A stretch of 64,000 nucleotides of DNA from JAIPFM01 sp964494325. GTDB taxonomy: Bacteria > Planctomycetota > Phycisphaerae > Sedimentisphaerales > Anaerobacaceae. Positions 37,428 to 46,126 of the stretch are shown here, piece after piece. The stretch covers positions 58,491 through 122,490 of the forward strand of contig CAZBTJ010000002.1 in the NCBI GenBank assembly GCA_964494325.1, written 5' to 3'. The notes below the pieces were generated by a model. That model was not told the origin of the DNA and did not search any database. It saw nothing but the letters and a program-made list of their open reading frames with translations. Both the position numbers and the translations under genes were made by a program. How positions within the stretch are numbered: position 1 is the stretch's first letter; each line of letters opens with the position of its first letter.

Positions 37428-38198
37428 CTATTCCCTAAGAAAACCCGTTAATGGACTTGATGCAGAGGCTTTTCTGCCTATTGCGCCTGGACCGGACAGA
37501 TACGCTGTCCGTCCAGCCAACACAGCGAGTTGAAAGGCTTCTGCCATGGCCACTGGATTGTCGGCTGTGGCGATGGCTGTATTGACCAGCACGGCATCGG
37601 CACCCAGTTCCATGGCATCTGCTGCGTGCGAGGGGAGACCCAGACCAGCATCGACCACGACAGGGACATTGGCTTGTTCAATAATGATTTCAATGGCCGC
37701 TCGCGTTTGAAGGCCTCTGTTTGAACCGATGGGGCTTGCAAGGGGCATCACAGTGGCTGTGCCGACTTCTTCCAGGTGTTTGGCCAGGACTGGATCTGCG
37801 TTGATATAGGGCAGCACGACAAACCCTTCTTTGACCAGAATGTCAGCTGCTTTAAGTGTTTCGATAGGATCAGGCAACAAATAGTAAGGGTCTGGCGTGA
37901 CTTCCAGTTTGAGCCATTCAATCCCTGTGGCTGCCCTGGCCAGACGTGCCAAGCGAACTGCTTCCTTGGCGTCTCGAGCGCCGGAGGTGTTGGGCAAAAG
38001 CAAATATCGGTTCTGATTGATCATACTTAGCATGTCATCATTTTCATTTTCAATATCCACGCGGCGTAACGCCACAGTCACAATGTCCGAACCACTGGCC
38101 TCCAATGCCTTAGCCATCAAGCCATTGGAAGCAAACTTTCCGGTCCCCACCAGCAATCGTGAGTCAAATGTCCTACCTGCTATTTTTAAAGGTTCCAT
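37428..38198 (-). CDS. thiG: Thiazole synthase ThiG
   Basis: About 256 residues. TIM-barrel enzyme that joins DXP, dehydroglycine and ThiS-thiocarboxylate into thiamine thiazole. Family features: RLLVGTGKFASNGLMAKALE at the start, NTSGARDAKEAVRLARLAR, WLKLEVTPDPYYLLPDP with the catalytic lysine region, and DAGLGLPSHAADAMELGADAVLVNTAIA at the end. ATG 38196-38198 is preferred over the GTG two codons earlier. Confidence 0.95.
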   Translation of the reverse strand: MEPLKIAGRTFDSRLLVGTGKFASNGLMAKALEASGSDIVTVALRRVDIENENDDMLSMINQNRYLLLPNTSGARDAKEAVRLARLARAATGIEWLKLEVTPDPYYLLPDPIETLKAADILVKEGFVVLPYINADPVLAKHLEEVGTATVMPLASPIGSNRGLQTRAAIEIIIEQANVPVVVDAGLGLPSHAADAMELGADAVLVNTAIATADNPVAMAEAFQLAVLAGRTAYLSGPGAIGRKASASSPLTGFLRE

Positions 38199-38254
38199 AA
38201 CCACCCGTTTTAAAACAAGCCAAAAACTAAGAACTAAAAACTAAGAACTGCCCT

Positions 38255-38464
38255 CTATCCTCCGCCCACAAATCTGACCAGTTCAATGCTCTGATCTGAT
38301 TTCAAGGGCGTGCTGGAAAATTGTATGCGTTTGATAATTTTTTCGTCCACTTCAGCGACAACCGTCGCGTGATTGATATTCAACAAATCGAGGAGTGCCG
38401 ACAGCGTTTCAGGCAGCCCTTCAGGGAAATCCCTTGATTCTCCATTAATTTTTAGACTTTTCAT
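38255..38464 (-). CDS. thiS: Sulfur carrier protein ThiS
   Basis: 69 residues with a ubiquitin-like fold ending in the essential Gly-Gly (VRFVGGG), the site of adenylation and thiocarboxylation. The start MKSLKINGES is chosen because the longer open frame upstream overlaps thiF and has no family match. It lies 13 bp from the thiF stop, and thiG follows in the same operon. Confidence 0.92.
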   Translation of the reverse strand: MKSLKINGESRDFPEGLPETLSALLDLLNINHATVVAEVDEKIIKRIQFSSTPLKSDQSIELVRFVGGG

Positions 38465-38477
38465 CTTACGCCTTTTT

Positions 38478-39050
38478 CTATTCAAGGAGCAATTCAACGA
38501 TGGCATTGGCCTGGTGAGCCGCCACAATCCATACACGGCCTGCAGTCAAGGGCAGGCCGAGATTGATATCACTAACTTGGTCGCCCACCATGATCAGGCG
38601 TTTGGACATCACCTGGGTCTTGATCAGATTACTCCGGCCAATCCCCGCTAATCCACTGCCTGTCACCAGCGGGACAGTCAATTCAGACAATACAGTCTCG
38701 GCCATCCACTGTTTTTGGTCAACTTTGTCAAAACATTCCGCAATGACGTGGGCGTCCTTAAAGACCTTCGGGACGTCTTTGGGCGACAGTTTGCCATGAT
38801 GTGCTTCAAGGGTGATGTGGGGATTGATACGTCTCAGGTTGACAAGTGAAGCCTCAACCTTGTTCATGCCCACCTGATCCAAGAAGTAGTTCTGGCGATT
38901 CAGATTGGTTTCTTCCACCTGATCAAAATCACACAGAATCAGATGTCCCACACAGGTGCGAGCCAATGCAGTGGCCACCATGGAGCCCAATCCCCCTAAC
39001 CCGGCAATGCCCACCACGGCCCGTGTCAATTTTTCATTAAAAGGTTTCAT
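38478..39050 (-). CDS. thiF: ThiS adenylyltransferase ThiF
   Basis: 190 residues, E1-like. The nucleotide loop VVGIAGLGGLGSMVATALAR is near residues 11-30. LCDFDQVEETNLNRQNYF contains the ATP- and magnesium-binding Asp and Arg. The size matches the short ThiF type. The ATG at 39048-39050 is the first after the intrinsic terminator of the leader; a longer frame to 39074 would run through the terminator stem and is rejected. First gene of the thiazole operon under TPP control. Confidence 0.9.
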   Translation of the reverse strand: MKPFNEKLTRAVVGIAGLGGLGSMVATALARTCVGHLILCDFDQVEETNLNRQNYFLDQVGMNKVEASLVNLRRINPHITLEAHHGKLSPKDVPKVFKDAHVIAECFDKVDQKQWMAETVLSELTVPLVTGSGLAGIGRSNLIKTQVMSKRLIMVGDQVSDINLGLPLTAGRVWIVAAHQANAIVELLLE

Positions 39051-39054
39051 AAGC

Positions 39055-39081
39055 AAAAAAAAACGCTCCTGCAAAGGAGCG
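39055..39081 (-). terminator. Attenuator terminator of the TPP riboswitch
   Basis: On the minus strand CGCTCCT-TTGC-AGGAGCG (39064-39081) is a 7-bp stem with a 4-nt loop followed by nine T. It lies between the riboswitch and thiF, as expected for transcriptional attenuation. Confidence 0.9.
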
Positions 39082-39124
39082 CCATAAATAATTCAAAATT
39101 AAGCACTTATAATTAAGAACTAAA

Positions 39125-39250
39125 ATACTGCCTTCCTTCGCAGGTCTTATCCTGATCAGGTTCAAAGGGTCATTTCTGTCAGGTTCGACCTGACTCGAAA
39201 TCTCTCAGCCCAAAGTTGACAACAACTTCATGGCTCCCCTGGCTATATTG
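39125..39250 (-). promoter_or_regulatory. TPP (THI-element) riboswitch
   Basis: Reading the minus strand, the leader has GGGGAGCC, a stem AAGTTG/CAACTT, then GGGCTGAGA. Next comes an extra hairpin (GTCAGGTCGAACCTGAC), ACCCTTTGAACCTGATC, and the closing GGATAAGACCTGCGAAGG. These are the conserved blocks of the thiamine-pyrophosphate aptamer, with only minor changes. It precedes a terminator and thiF. Confidence 0.95.
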
Positions 39251-39259
39251 TCTATGGGT

Positions 39260-39288
39260 ATTGTAGCGGTGTTGGCGATCAAGTACAA
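39260..39288 (-). promoter_or_regulatory. Promoter of the thiF operon
   Basis: TTGTAC (39283-39288) and TACAAT (39260-39265) on the minus strand with a 17-bp spacer. The predicted start, about 39253, is just before the riboswitch. Confidence 0.7.
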
Positions 39289-39296
39289 GCGACGTT

Positions 39297-40508
39297 CTAT
39301 TCTTTATATCCATCCGGATCAGGTCGACCTGTCAGGGCGTTCAGTATCTCACTTGAGATGGGGGGGCATCCAGGAACAAAAATACCCATTTTTTTATGTC
39401 TGGCTGTACAATTTCCCAAACATAAGGTGTTCTCAGGTAATTCTGTGTGCCCCTTGCCAATGGCCACAGACACGTCTTTTTGATCAGGAAAATAATCCAA
39501 TAAATATTTGGCGTGGTGCTTTAAAAACAACAACAGGGTCGACTGGCATGCGCTGCAGGAATTATTGTCCAGGATCTTGATGTTTGGAAATTCCATCGTC
39601 AGATTCTTGGGTGGCTCAGCAAACGGGATCATCCAATCCTCCCAGTGATTGGGCTCAATGGTCAAATGAGCCAAATCAATGGTACCGTACCCCTGTTCAG
39701 CACCCAGACGCAGATGCGGAATCTTTGTTGCGTCTGTGCCCATCAGTCGACAGGCCACAGCATCTGCAGCAAAGGCATCCGTGCCAACAACCACGCATCC
39801 AAGAGGTTTGGCCACGCCAGCACTTGGTCCCAAGCCCTCCAGTCCCACCGTGCCATCAATAATGGACAGGTGGGGACGCAGCACAGACGTCATATCTGCG
39901 ATGGCCACATTGATTGGCTTTTCATCACACCCTTCAATGGGAGGTAGCATATGCAAGAGTACCTTACTCCGCCGCCACAAACACCCCTTCATGTTTTTGA
40001 CGGCCAGAGTCACACCTGTATGCATGTGCATTTTCATCACGGGCATGGATACCACCACATCATACTCCAAGACCTCGGGGCACAGCTCAATCTTATGAAG
40101 TACTCGGGCATTGGGGATTTTTACGGTGACGGCTGGCCGGGCATCCATGTCAATTAAAGGACAGTCACGTTTCCTGGCGACCTGTGCCATGCCAGTGGTT
40201 TCAAATGCCTGGAGTGTCTTGACGCCAGTAATTGGGCTTTCTCCCACAGCCACATGGCAACCTGCCTGCTGAAACACATCAATGGCGGCTGCCAGGACCT
40301 GAGGATCAGTGGTCACGCCAGATCCAGGTTTTGCTGGCCGGCCGGCGTTAGGCTTGAGTAATACGCGTTTGCCCTTTATTTGATTAAGCGGCAGGCTCTT
40401 TAGAGCGTTTATCGTATTTTCATACCCCCCTTGCCCGTGCGTCACGCAAATCAATGGCGGTTCGTTTTTATTAAAAAAGGGATTTTTCAAGTTCATGATT
40501 AGGATCAT
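39297..40508 (-). CDS. DUF362-domain protein
   Basis: 403 residues. The DUF362 domain covers most of the chain: KRVLLKPNAGRPAKPGSGVTTDPQVLAAA, VVVSMPVMKMHMHTGVTLAVKNMKG, and a SIIDGTVGLEGLGPSAG block. The C-terminus has five cysteines (NNSCSACQS..LCLGNCTARHKK..VPGCPP) that could bind a metal or an Fe-S cluster (inference). Many DUF362 proteins carry a ferredoxin domain; this one has only these cysteines. It ends close to the thi promoter, which overlaps its last codons. Confidence 0.82.
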   Translation of the reverse strand: MILIMNLKNPFFNKNEPPLICVTHGQGGYENTINALKSLPLNQIKGKRVLLKPNAGRPAKPGSGVTTDPQVLAAAIDVFQQAGCHVAVGESPITGVKTLQAFETTGMAQVARKRDCPLIDMDARPAVTVKIPNARVLHKIELCPEVLEYDVVVSMPVMKMHMHTGVTLAVKNMKGCLWRRSKVLLHMLPPIEGCDEKPINVAIADMTSVLRPHLSIIDGTVGLEGLGPSAGVAKPLGCVVVGTDAFAADAVACRLMGTDATKIPHLRLGAEQGYGTIDLAHLTIEPNHWEDWMIPFAEPPKNLTMEFPNIKILDNNSCSACQSTLLLFLKHHAKYLLDYFPDQKDVSVAIGKGHTELPENTLCLGNCTARHKKMGIFVPGCPPISSEILNALTGRPDPDGYKE

Positions 40509-40548
40509 AGGGGTTGAACACGGCGTTTGTCAACCTGTTGTTATATAC

Positions 40549-40578
40549 TTTCAAAGCCGTTTACATTCATGGTATAAT
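40549..40578 (+). promoter_or_regulatory. Putative promoter of the DinG-like gene
   Basis: Perfect -10 TATAAT at 40573-40578 with a weak -35 TTTCAA at 40549-40554 (18-bp spacer), 36 bp before the gene start. Confidence 0.55.
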
Positions 40579-40613
40579 CCCGGCTTTCTAATGAGTCCTA
40601 GGAATTTTGCCAC

Positions 40614-42602
40614 ATGATTATGCGTCGTACCGAGCCTGAACGCCAGATTGCCCAACTGTTGTCCGATGAAGGGCCCATTGCTGAGACGCTGGGACATTAT
40701 GAGGTTCGGCCACAGCAGATGGATATGGCAGCGGCTGTCTATAGGGCTTTTAATTTGTCGCATCATTTGGTGGCAGAGGCGGGTACTGGCGTGGGGAAAA
40801 GTTTTGCCTATCTGGTGCCTGCCATCGAATATATCTTTGAGCAGGCTGGCAAGGCCCTGATAAGCACCAATACGATCAATCTTCAGGAACAGTTGATTCA
40901 AAAAGACCTGCCCATTCTGGACACCTGTTTGGATAAGGGATTCATTGCCAAACTGGCCAAGGGGCGGGGTAATTATGTCTGTCGGCGTCGTCTGGCCTTT
41001 TCTTTGGCACGCATGGATCGATTGCTGGGTGCCTATGCCGAGCAAATGAGGGCCATTGATGCCTGGGCTTCTGAGTCTAAGGATGGTTCGTTGTCTTCCT
41101 TGGGGTTTGTGCCCAGGGCCAATGTTTGGGACAAGGTAAAAAGTGAACACGGCAACTGTCAGGGCAGAAAATGTCGGTTTTTTCAATCCTGTTTTTACTT
41201 AAAAGCGCGGCGAGAATTGGGAAATGCCGATATCATTGTGGCCAACCATGCCCTGCTCTTTAGCGATTTGGTGCTAAAGAGAGAAGATTACGCACTCCTG
41301 CCCGACTACAATGTGCTGGTATTGGATGAAGCGCACACGATTGAACGAATCGCGGAGGACCATTTTGGTTTAAACATCAGTCATCGGCGAGTGAGTTATG
41401 TGTTGGATGGTTTATATCATCCTCGTAGGCGCAAGGGCTTGCTCATGGACGCACGAGACACAGACGCGATCAATTTGGTCTGTGAGGCCCATCTTCAGGC
41501 ACGATCCTTTTTTGATGGTGTCAACGCCTGGTATCAACAGAACAAACATCAGTCTCAGGGCCAATGTCCTGCCCATGTGGTGGACAACACCTTGAGTCCC
41601 GTGCTCAAGGATCTAAAACGGCAATTAAAAAAGCAGATCAAAAAGGCCCAGGACAAGGATGAACAACTGGAGCTCACGCGTTACACGGATATGTGTCACT
41701 CAGTGGCGGAAGAGTTGAGTGACTTCATCAATCAGACCCATGATGATCATGTTCACTGGGTGGAATCCGGATCGATGGACTTTTCCGAAGTTGGCCTTAA
41801 AAGTGCGCCTTTAAACATTGGCCCGTATATGCAGCGGAGTTTATTTGAACCCCACGATAGCGTGGTCTTGACCAGTGCCACCTTGAGCACAGGAGGGCAG
41901 GCGGGCCACCAAAAAGGCGGCTTTGAATTCTTCTGTGGACGCATTGGTTTGGACAAATACGACTCTGTCAAACTTGGGGCACCCTTTGATTATGAACAAA
42001 ATGTCATTGTCTATGTGGAATCCGATCTACCAGAGCCGAACCATGATACTTTTGTAGAAAAGGCCTCAGAATCAATCAAAAAGTATCTCCTCAAGACAGA
42101 GGGACGTGCCTTTGTGCTCTTTACCAGTTATCGTATGCTCGAACAGATGGCAAACACATTGGAAGTCTGGTTCCGGGCCGAAGGGTTTACCCTGCTGAAG
42201 CAGGGTGGACAGGTTGATCGAACCACCTTGCTCCACCAGTTCAAGCAGGACGAAAAACACGTACTTTTTGGCACAGACAGTTTCTGGCAGGGTGTGGATG
42301 TCCCGGGTGACAGTCTGAGCAATGTCATTATCGTCAAGCTTCCGTTTGCTGTACCAGATCATCCTCTCCTGGCTGGACGCATGGCACTGATCAAAAAGCA
42401 GGGCGGCAACCCCTTCTTCGATTATCAACTCCCCTCTGCCATCATCAAATTCAAACAGGGCTTTGGCCGTCTCATTCGAAGCAAAACCGATCAGGGTATT
42501 GTCGTGATTCTCGACAGTCGTGTTGTGCACAAGCGATATGGCAGGCATTTTCTGGAGAGTATCCCCAGGTGCCGCCTGGAGATTGTAGAAGAGTCGTTAT
42601 AA
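40614..42602 (+). CDS. DinG-family ATP-dependent DNA helicase
   Basis: 662-residue XPD/DinG superfamily 2 helicase. Motif I is AEAGTGVGKSFAYLVP (about residues 56-71). Four cysteines (NYVCRRR, GNCQGRKCRFF, QSCFY) fit the Fe-S cluster domain. The DEAH box is VLDEAHTIE. Then come VVLTSATLSTGG (motif III) and GTDSFWQGVDVPGD and FKQGFGRLIRSKTDQG (motifs V and VI). No N-terminal exonuclease domain, so it is closer to E. coli DinG or YoaA than to the Gram-positive fusion. Such enzymes unwind R-loops and D-loops. Confidence 0.9.
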   Translation: MIMRRTEPERQIAQLLSDEGPIAETLGHYEVRPQQMDMAAAVYRAFNLSHHLVAEAGTGVGKSFAYLVPAIEYIFEQAGKALISTNTINLQEQLIQKDLPILDTCLDKGFIAKLAKGRGNYVCRRRLAFSLARMDRLLGAYAEQMRAIDAWASESKDGSLSSLGFVPRANVWDKVKSEHGNCQGRKCRFFQSCFYLKARRELGNADIIVANHALLFSDLVLKREDYALLPDYNVLVLDEAHTIERIAEDHFGLNISHRRVSYVLDGLYHPRRRKGLLMDARDTDAINLVCEAHLQARSFFDGVNAWYQQNKHQSQGQCPAHVVDNTLSPVLKDLKRQLKKQIKKAQDKDEQLELTRYTDMCHSVAEELSDFINQTHDDHVHWVESGSMDFSEVGLKSAPLNIGPYMQRSLFEPHDSVVLTSATLSTGGQAGHQKGGFEFFCGRIGLDKYDSVKLGAPFDYEQNVIVYVESDLPEPNHDTFVEKASESIKKYLLKTEGRAFVLFTSYRMLEQMANTLEVWFRAEGFTLLKQGGQVDRTTLLHQFKQDEKHVLFGTDSFWQGVDVPGDSLSNVIIVKLPFAVPDHPLLAGRMALIKKQGGNPFFDYQLPSAIIKFKQGFGRLIRSKTDQGIVVILDSRVVHKRYGRHFLESIPRCRLEIVEESL

Positions 42603-42688
42603 AGGGGCAACATTTTCTTTCGTTTGCTTGCAAACAGACCTTTCATCACGGATAATAGAGATTATGTTCACATGAAAGGGAGCTTGCT

Positions 42689-45076
42689 ATGAAACGAATT
42701 GTTCTTCTCGCCGTTAGTCTTTGGATGCCGTTTATGTCTTGTCTTTGTGCACAAGATATTGCCTCACCTTTGCCTATGGCTGTGGGTGCGTTGGGTGATC
42801 CGTCTCGACTCGAATTTGAAGGTATTTCAACGTTTTCAGCCCAGGAGATCCGGCGGAGTCTCATGAGGTGTCCAGATTTTCTTTTGGCGTCTCACTCGGC
42901 GGCTTCGTTCCGTCAGTACCTGCTGGCAGTTGAGAGACTGATTCAGGCTGGTTTTCAACAGAGTGGCTTTAAAGACGCCCAGGCGGCTGTGGCCATAGAT
43001 AAGACGCGCGAAAAGATTGTGGTGACTGTCTCTGAAGGGCCTCGCTACGTCTTCGGTGACATTGAAGTCCTCGGTGCCACAACTCTGCCCGTAGAGTCGT
43101 TTGTCAGGCGCATGACAGAACGTCGGGTCAAGACAACGGAATCAGAGGAGACAGAGACAGAGGACCCCATCTGGCAGCAGGGCAAGCCTGCGGCGTTTTC
43201 CCAGGGCTCTCTGGACAAGCTAATCCGTGATATCAAATCGGTCTTGGCCGAACTGGGATATTATTTCTGTACATTCACAGTAGACGTTGTCACCACCCCG
43301 GGCGTATCCAGTGCACGCCTGGTCGTGCGCATCGAAGAGGAAGGGTCGCGTACGATCAGCAAGATTATCATCACCGGCAATCAGAAGAATACGCGCGCGC
43401 AGATCCTGGACTACCTGGGCCTGAAAGAGGGGATGCTGCTGGATCGTGCCCTGATCTCAAACGTTGAAGACCGACTCTGGCGTGCCGCTCGATTCCTGGG
43501 CTACAGCGTCACGCCACAGGCGGATGCGGCGAGCGAGGTCATCAGGCTGAGAATTAACGTGAGGGAGTATGAGCCCGCGCCCACCCTGTCTGAGACGTTC
43601 TCCCCAGAAGAGACCCTGCTGCTGAAATCCTGTGACTGGCTGTCAGGTTTTCAGCATGGACAGGATGATCTTATGGTCACGCTTGACATCAAAGAGTTGA
43701 ACCTGGCACTGCAGATCGTCGTGTCTCCTATCCAGGGCATACTGGGTGTGGCACGAACTCAGACGGGCGCCCAGGCAGGGCGCATTGTCAATGCCGCCAT
43801 GGTGACACCAGAGAACATCTCTCTCTTTTCTCCGACCTGCAAGACCCGATTTGTGTTGCCGGAATTGTCCGCACAGATTCTTGCCAGTTTGGCCCTGGTG
43901 CCCAATCCGGACTCCACGGAGACTAAGTTGTTTATGATCAGGCCAGGCATTGCGATCAAAAACAATCGATTAGGGGGGCAATACCACCTGGATGTCAAGC
44001 TGGCGCCGGTGTGTTTTCTCTCTTTCGCACACAGAGAGGGCATCGATCTCACAGAGCTGCTTGATAAAGGTATTGTGAATTTCGCAGGGGATAGCGGCTA
44101 TCAGGTGATACTGGATACTGAGTCCGGGCGACTCAATCAAGTGACGACACCTCAAGACGCAAACACCCCATTTGTACTGACCATGGCCCTGGGCCTCTTT
44201 GACCGGGCGCGCAACACCCTTGAACAGGCCGCGTCAGATCATGCGCAAGCGTTTGTTCCTCAGAGGCCTGTGGGTTCGCTTGTGCAGTATGTGGCTGCCC
44301 TGCCCCTGTTTCACACGGTTTTGGTGCAGCGATCTGGAACGTTGAGTGACATACCGCTGGATGATCTGGCCCGGGGTGCATCCGTGGCAGGCGAGGTGCT
44401 TGGGCAAACCGTCGCACCGTTTGACGAGTGGGTCGTCAAGAGACGGGGTCGAGACCAAGATCATTTCAAGCTGTCTCCCCAGGACATGAAAACCATGAAG
44501 TCTCCGATGAGCATGGTAGCTTCCATGTTTGCAGCCTTTGTGTTTGAGATCAGCAATGAGTTGTTTCCTCCCGAATCCTGGCCCTGGACTCTGTCGCGTG
44601 AGACCGTGTTTGTGGCTGGGGGCATGGGTAAGTACACAGGCATGGAGTTGCGCAGGCTCTATCAATCACCCCAGACCGGTCCCATCGGCTTCCTGGCAGC
44701 TGCAAAGCTGCTGACCTACGTCAATCAACCGCTGAGCCGCACCTTTGCGGCCAAGGGCCTGAAGCAGCTCTCTGTCAGGGATTTTCAAAACGATTGGCGC
44801 CTTATTGTTGAGGAAGACCACCTGCTCTCTGAGTGTCTCAACCTCTTAAGTCAGGCTCTGCAGGATCTTGATGAACAGGATCTCCATGCGATCTTGGCAC
44901 TGTGTTCTCCGGCCCAGGCGCAGTTCATTCGTGACATAGTCCGGGGCATTCATGAGAAAGAAACAAAATCGATAGAACAGGTACTGGCCCCGGTGCTCGA
45001 GCGCTACTGGCAAAATGAGTTGAAGCCGGAGGTTGAAAAAAAACTGCGTATGCTTGCCACGCCCACGACAAATTAG
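42689..45076 (+). CDS. Secreted POTRA-domain protein without an obvious barrel
   Basis: 795 residues. Signal peptide (KRIVLLAVSLWMPFMSCLCAQ, cleaved around residue 23). POTRA-like domains follow: LEFEGISTFSAQEIRRSL to SEGPRYVFGDIEVLG (about 35-130), and RTISKIIITGNQKNTRAQIL to VIRLRINV (about 215-290). In BamA and TamA such repeats end in a 16-strand barrel and a terminal Phe. Here the remaining 500 residues are a mix of helix and strand, and the end KLRMLATPTTN has no beta-signal. It may be a periplasmic scaffold or a diverged barrel. AGGGAGC lies 6 nt before the ATG. Confidence 0.65.
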   Translation: MKRIVLLAVSLWMPFMSCLCAQDIASPLPMAVGALGDPSRLEFEGISTFSAQEIRRSLMRCPDFLLASHSAASFRQYLLAVERLIQAGFQQSGFKDAQAAVAIDKTREKIVVTVSEGPRYVFGDIEVLGATTLPVESFVRRMTERRVKTTESEETETEDPIWQQGKPAAFSQGSLDKLIRDIKSVLAELGYYFCTFTVDVVTTPGVSSARLVVRIEEEGSRTISKIIITGNQKNTRAQILDYLGLKEGMLLDRALISNVEDRLWRAARFLGYSVTPQADAASEVIRLRINVREYEPAPTLSETFSPEETLLLKSCDWLSGFQHGQDDLMVTLDIKELNLALQIVVSPIQGILGVARTQTGAQAGRIVNAAMVTPENISLFSPTCKTRFVLPELSAQILASLALVPNPDSTETKLFMIRPGIAIKNNRLGGQYHLDVKLAPVCFLSFAHREGIDLTELLDKGIVNFAGDSGYQVILDTESGRLNQVTTPQDANTPFVLTMALGLFDRARNTLEQAASDHAQAFVPQRPVGSLVQYVAALPLFHTVLVQRSGTLSDIPLDDLARGASVAGEVLGQTVAPFDEWVVKRRGRDQDHFKLSPQDMKTMKSPMSMVASMFAAFVFEISNELFPPESWPWTLSRETVFVAGGMGKYTGMELRRLYQSPQTGPIGFLAAAKLLTYVNQPLSRTFAAKGLKQLSVRDFQNDWRLIVEEDHLLSECLNLLSQALQDLDEQDLHAILALCSPAQAQFIRDIVRGIHEKETKSIEQVLAPVLERYWQNELKPEVEKKLRMLATPTTN

Positions 45077-45372
45077 CAACCCATGTCACGTCATGTCTAA
45101 TTTGGATGGCAACAATCAACCTGGAAAAACAGGCCGCGATGTGGCTTATACAGCTTATCACCACTGCTGAGCAGGAGTTGTTGCGTTTTTTCGTATTGAA
45201 TCGGGGGCATGCCCATCAGTCTGGCAAACAGTTTTGTGAAGCCAGTGTTAATATCTTGGTGTGTGCACCTGACACCTGGACATTCCCTCAATTAACGGTG
45301 GAGAAAAGGCGTTTAAACTGGCAAAATAAGGTTTGGTATCCCAAATTAACTCTACATACCTTTGTTTTTTCA

Positions 45373-45418
45373 GGGAAACCTAGGGCTTACGCTTTAGGTT
45401 TCCCATTTTATTATTTTT
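45373..45418 (+). terminator. Intrinsic terminator
   Basis: GGGAAACCTA / TAGGTTTCCC (45373-45382 and 45395-45404), a perfect 10-bp stem followed by ATTTTATTATTTTT. It lies 300 bp after the POTRA gene; the sequence between holds no convincing gene. Confidence 0.85.
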
Positions 45419-45527
45419 GGCGATTCACCAAAAATATCCGAATTTCTTGTAACAATTCTCCTGTTAAACGCCCTTACATATATAGACGTAACTATGTAAC
45501 TCGACTATCTTTGGCGAAGGAAAAGAG

Positions 45528-45692
45528 ATGGATTCCAGGGATTCCGAAAAGATGCGACTTGAACTTGAATCATTCCTGAATAGCAGTCTCAAGCCAGCTG
45601 ACCCTATATGGCCCGTAAAAAACCTGAATCTGCTAGAGAAGAAGGCTCAGACACAGGAGGATACGGGGGTATTAGTCAGAGAGCGAAAGTGA
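45528..45692 (+). CDS. Possible small protein (54 aa)
   Basis: ATG 45528 is preceded by GAAGGAAAAGAG, a good ribosome-binding region, and opens MDSRDSEKMRLELESFLNSS, charged and helical, ending VRERK. It lies between a terminator and the mgtE leader RNA. No family recognised; it may be chance. Confidence 0.35.
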   Translation: MDSRDSEKMRLELESFLNSSLKPADPIWPVKNLNLLEKKAQTQEDTGVLVRERK

Positions 45693-45732
45693 GACATTGA
45701 CATTTTGACTGTTTAGTTTGATTTATTGTGAC

Positions 45733-45970
45733 TTGGAAAAGCTGAGGCTTGGGAATTATCCCGGGGTAACCCGTCGAAGAGTCCGACCTGACTTCGAACG
45801 GCTTGCTTTGGGATGGGGCTGTGTTGAACATAGCCACCAATATGACCTGCCTCGCCGTTATCTGGGTCGCAGAGCTGATCGTTCCCCTAGGAACAGGCGG
45901 GCCGACAATGAGATGCTCCTATCCTCTCCTGGCCTGACTCCATTGAATTCTTTCCCAATGTGACTTTTTT
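45733..45970 (+). ncRNA. Structured RNA candidate, mgtE leader (5' part)
   Basis: A GC-rich stretch in an AT-rich gap with several strong helices: CGGG-GTAA-CCCG (45762-45773), TCGA..AGTC paired with GACT-TCGA (about 45774-45797), and a long hairpin AACGGC/GCCGTT (about 45798-45859) enclosing TTTGG/CCAA and GGCTGTG-TTGAA-CATAGCC. GTTCC-CCTA-GGAAC (about 45881-45894) follows, and an outer stem TTGGGAA/TTCCCAA closes the whole. A TTTTTTT run follows at 45965-45971. TTGACA at 45697-45702 may be its -35. It matches no RNA family I know; not M-box, 6S, tmRNA or RNase P. Confidence 0.5.
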
Positions 45971-46039
45971 TGTGTCAGATCCTTTTTCCTCAATCTGAGT
46001 TGCCGGGCGAGTGCACTTGAGTTATCATGCCAGTGAGTG

Positions 46040-46088
46040 TGTCGGCGAATCTCGACAGGCTCCCAAAGTGTCGAGGAGACATTTTTTT
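46040..46088 (+). promoter_or_regulatory. Putative transcription attenuator upstream of mgtE
   Basis: CTCGACA (46051-46057) can pair with TGTCGAG downstream (46069-46075, followed within 6 nt by seven T). Alternatively, its CGACA can pair with TGTCG upstream (46040-46044). The two helices exclude each other, as in a switchable terminator. With the structured RNA before it, it suggests that mgtE is controlled through its leader. Confidence 0.5.
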
Positions 46089-46126
46089 AGCGTAAAGTGA
46101 CGATGTACCCATGCTTGGATCGTATC

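Noticed and set aside
39050..39074. Longer ThiF starting at 39074
   Set aside because: Its first codons lie in the terminator stem and U-run; ATG at 39048-39050 matches family starts.
45106..45579. 157-codon ORF after the POTRA gene
   Set aside because: It runs through an intrinsic terminator (45373-45418), has low-complexity content and no ribosome-binding site.
45718..45963. 81-codon ORF in the mgtE leader
   Set aside because: Arg-rich translation of a strongly folded GC-rich stretch with no ribosome-binding site; more likely RNA than protein.
45733..45970. 6S RNA, tmRNA or RNase P RNA
   Set aside because: Multi-hairpin form lacks the 6S rod with central bubble, the tmRNA tRNA-like ends and the conserved RNase P blocks.
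45697..46088. M-box (ykoK) magnesium riboswitch
   Set aside because: Location before mgtE fits, but I cannot find the conserved M-box core segments; left as an unknown structured leader.
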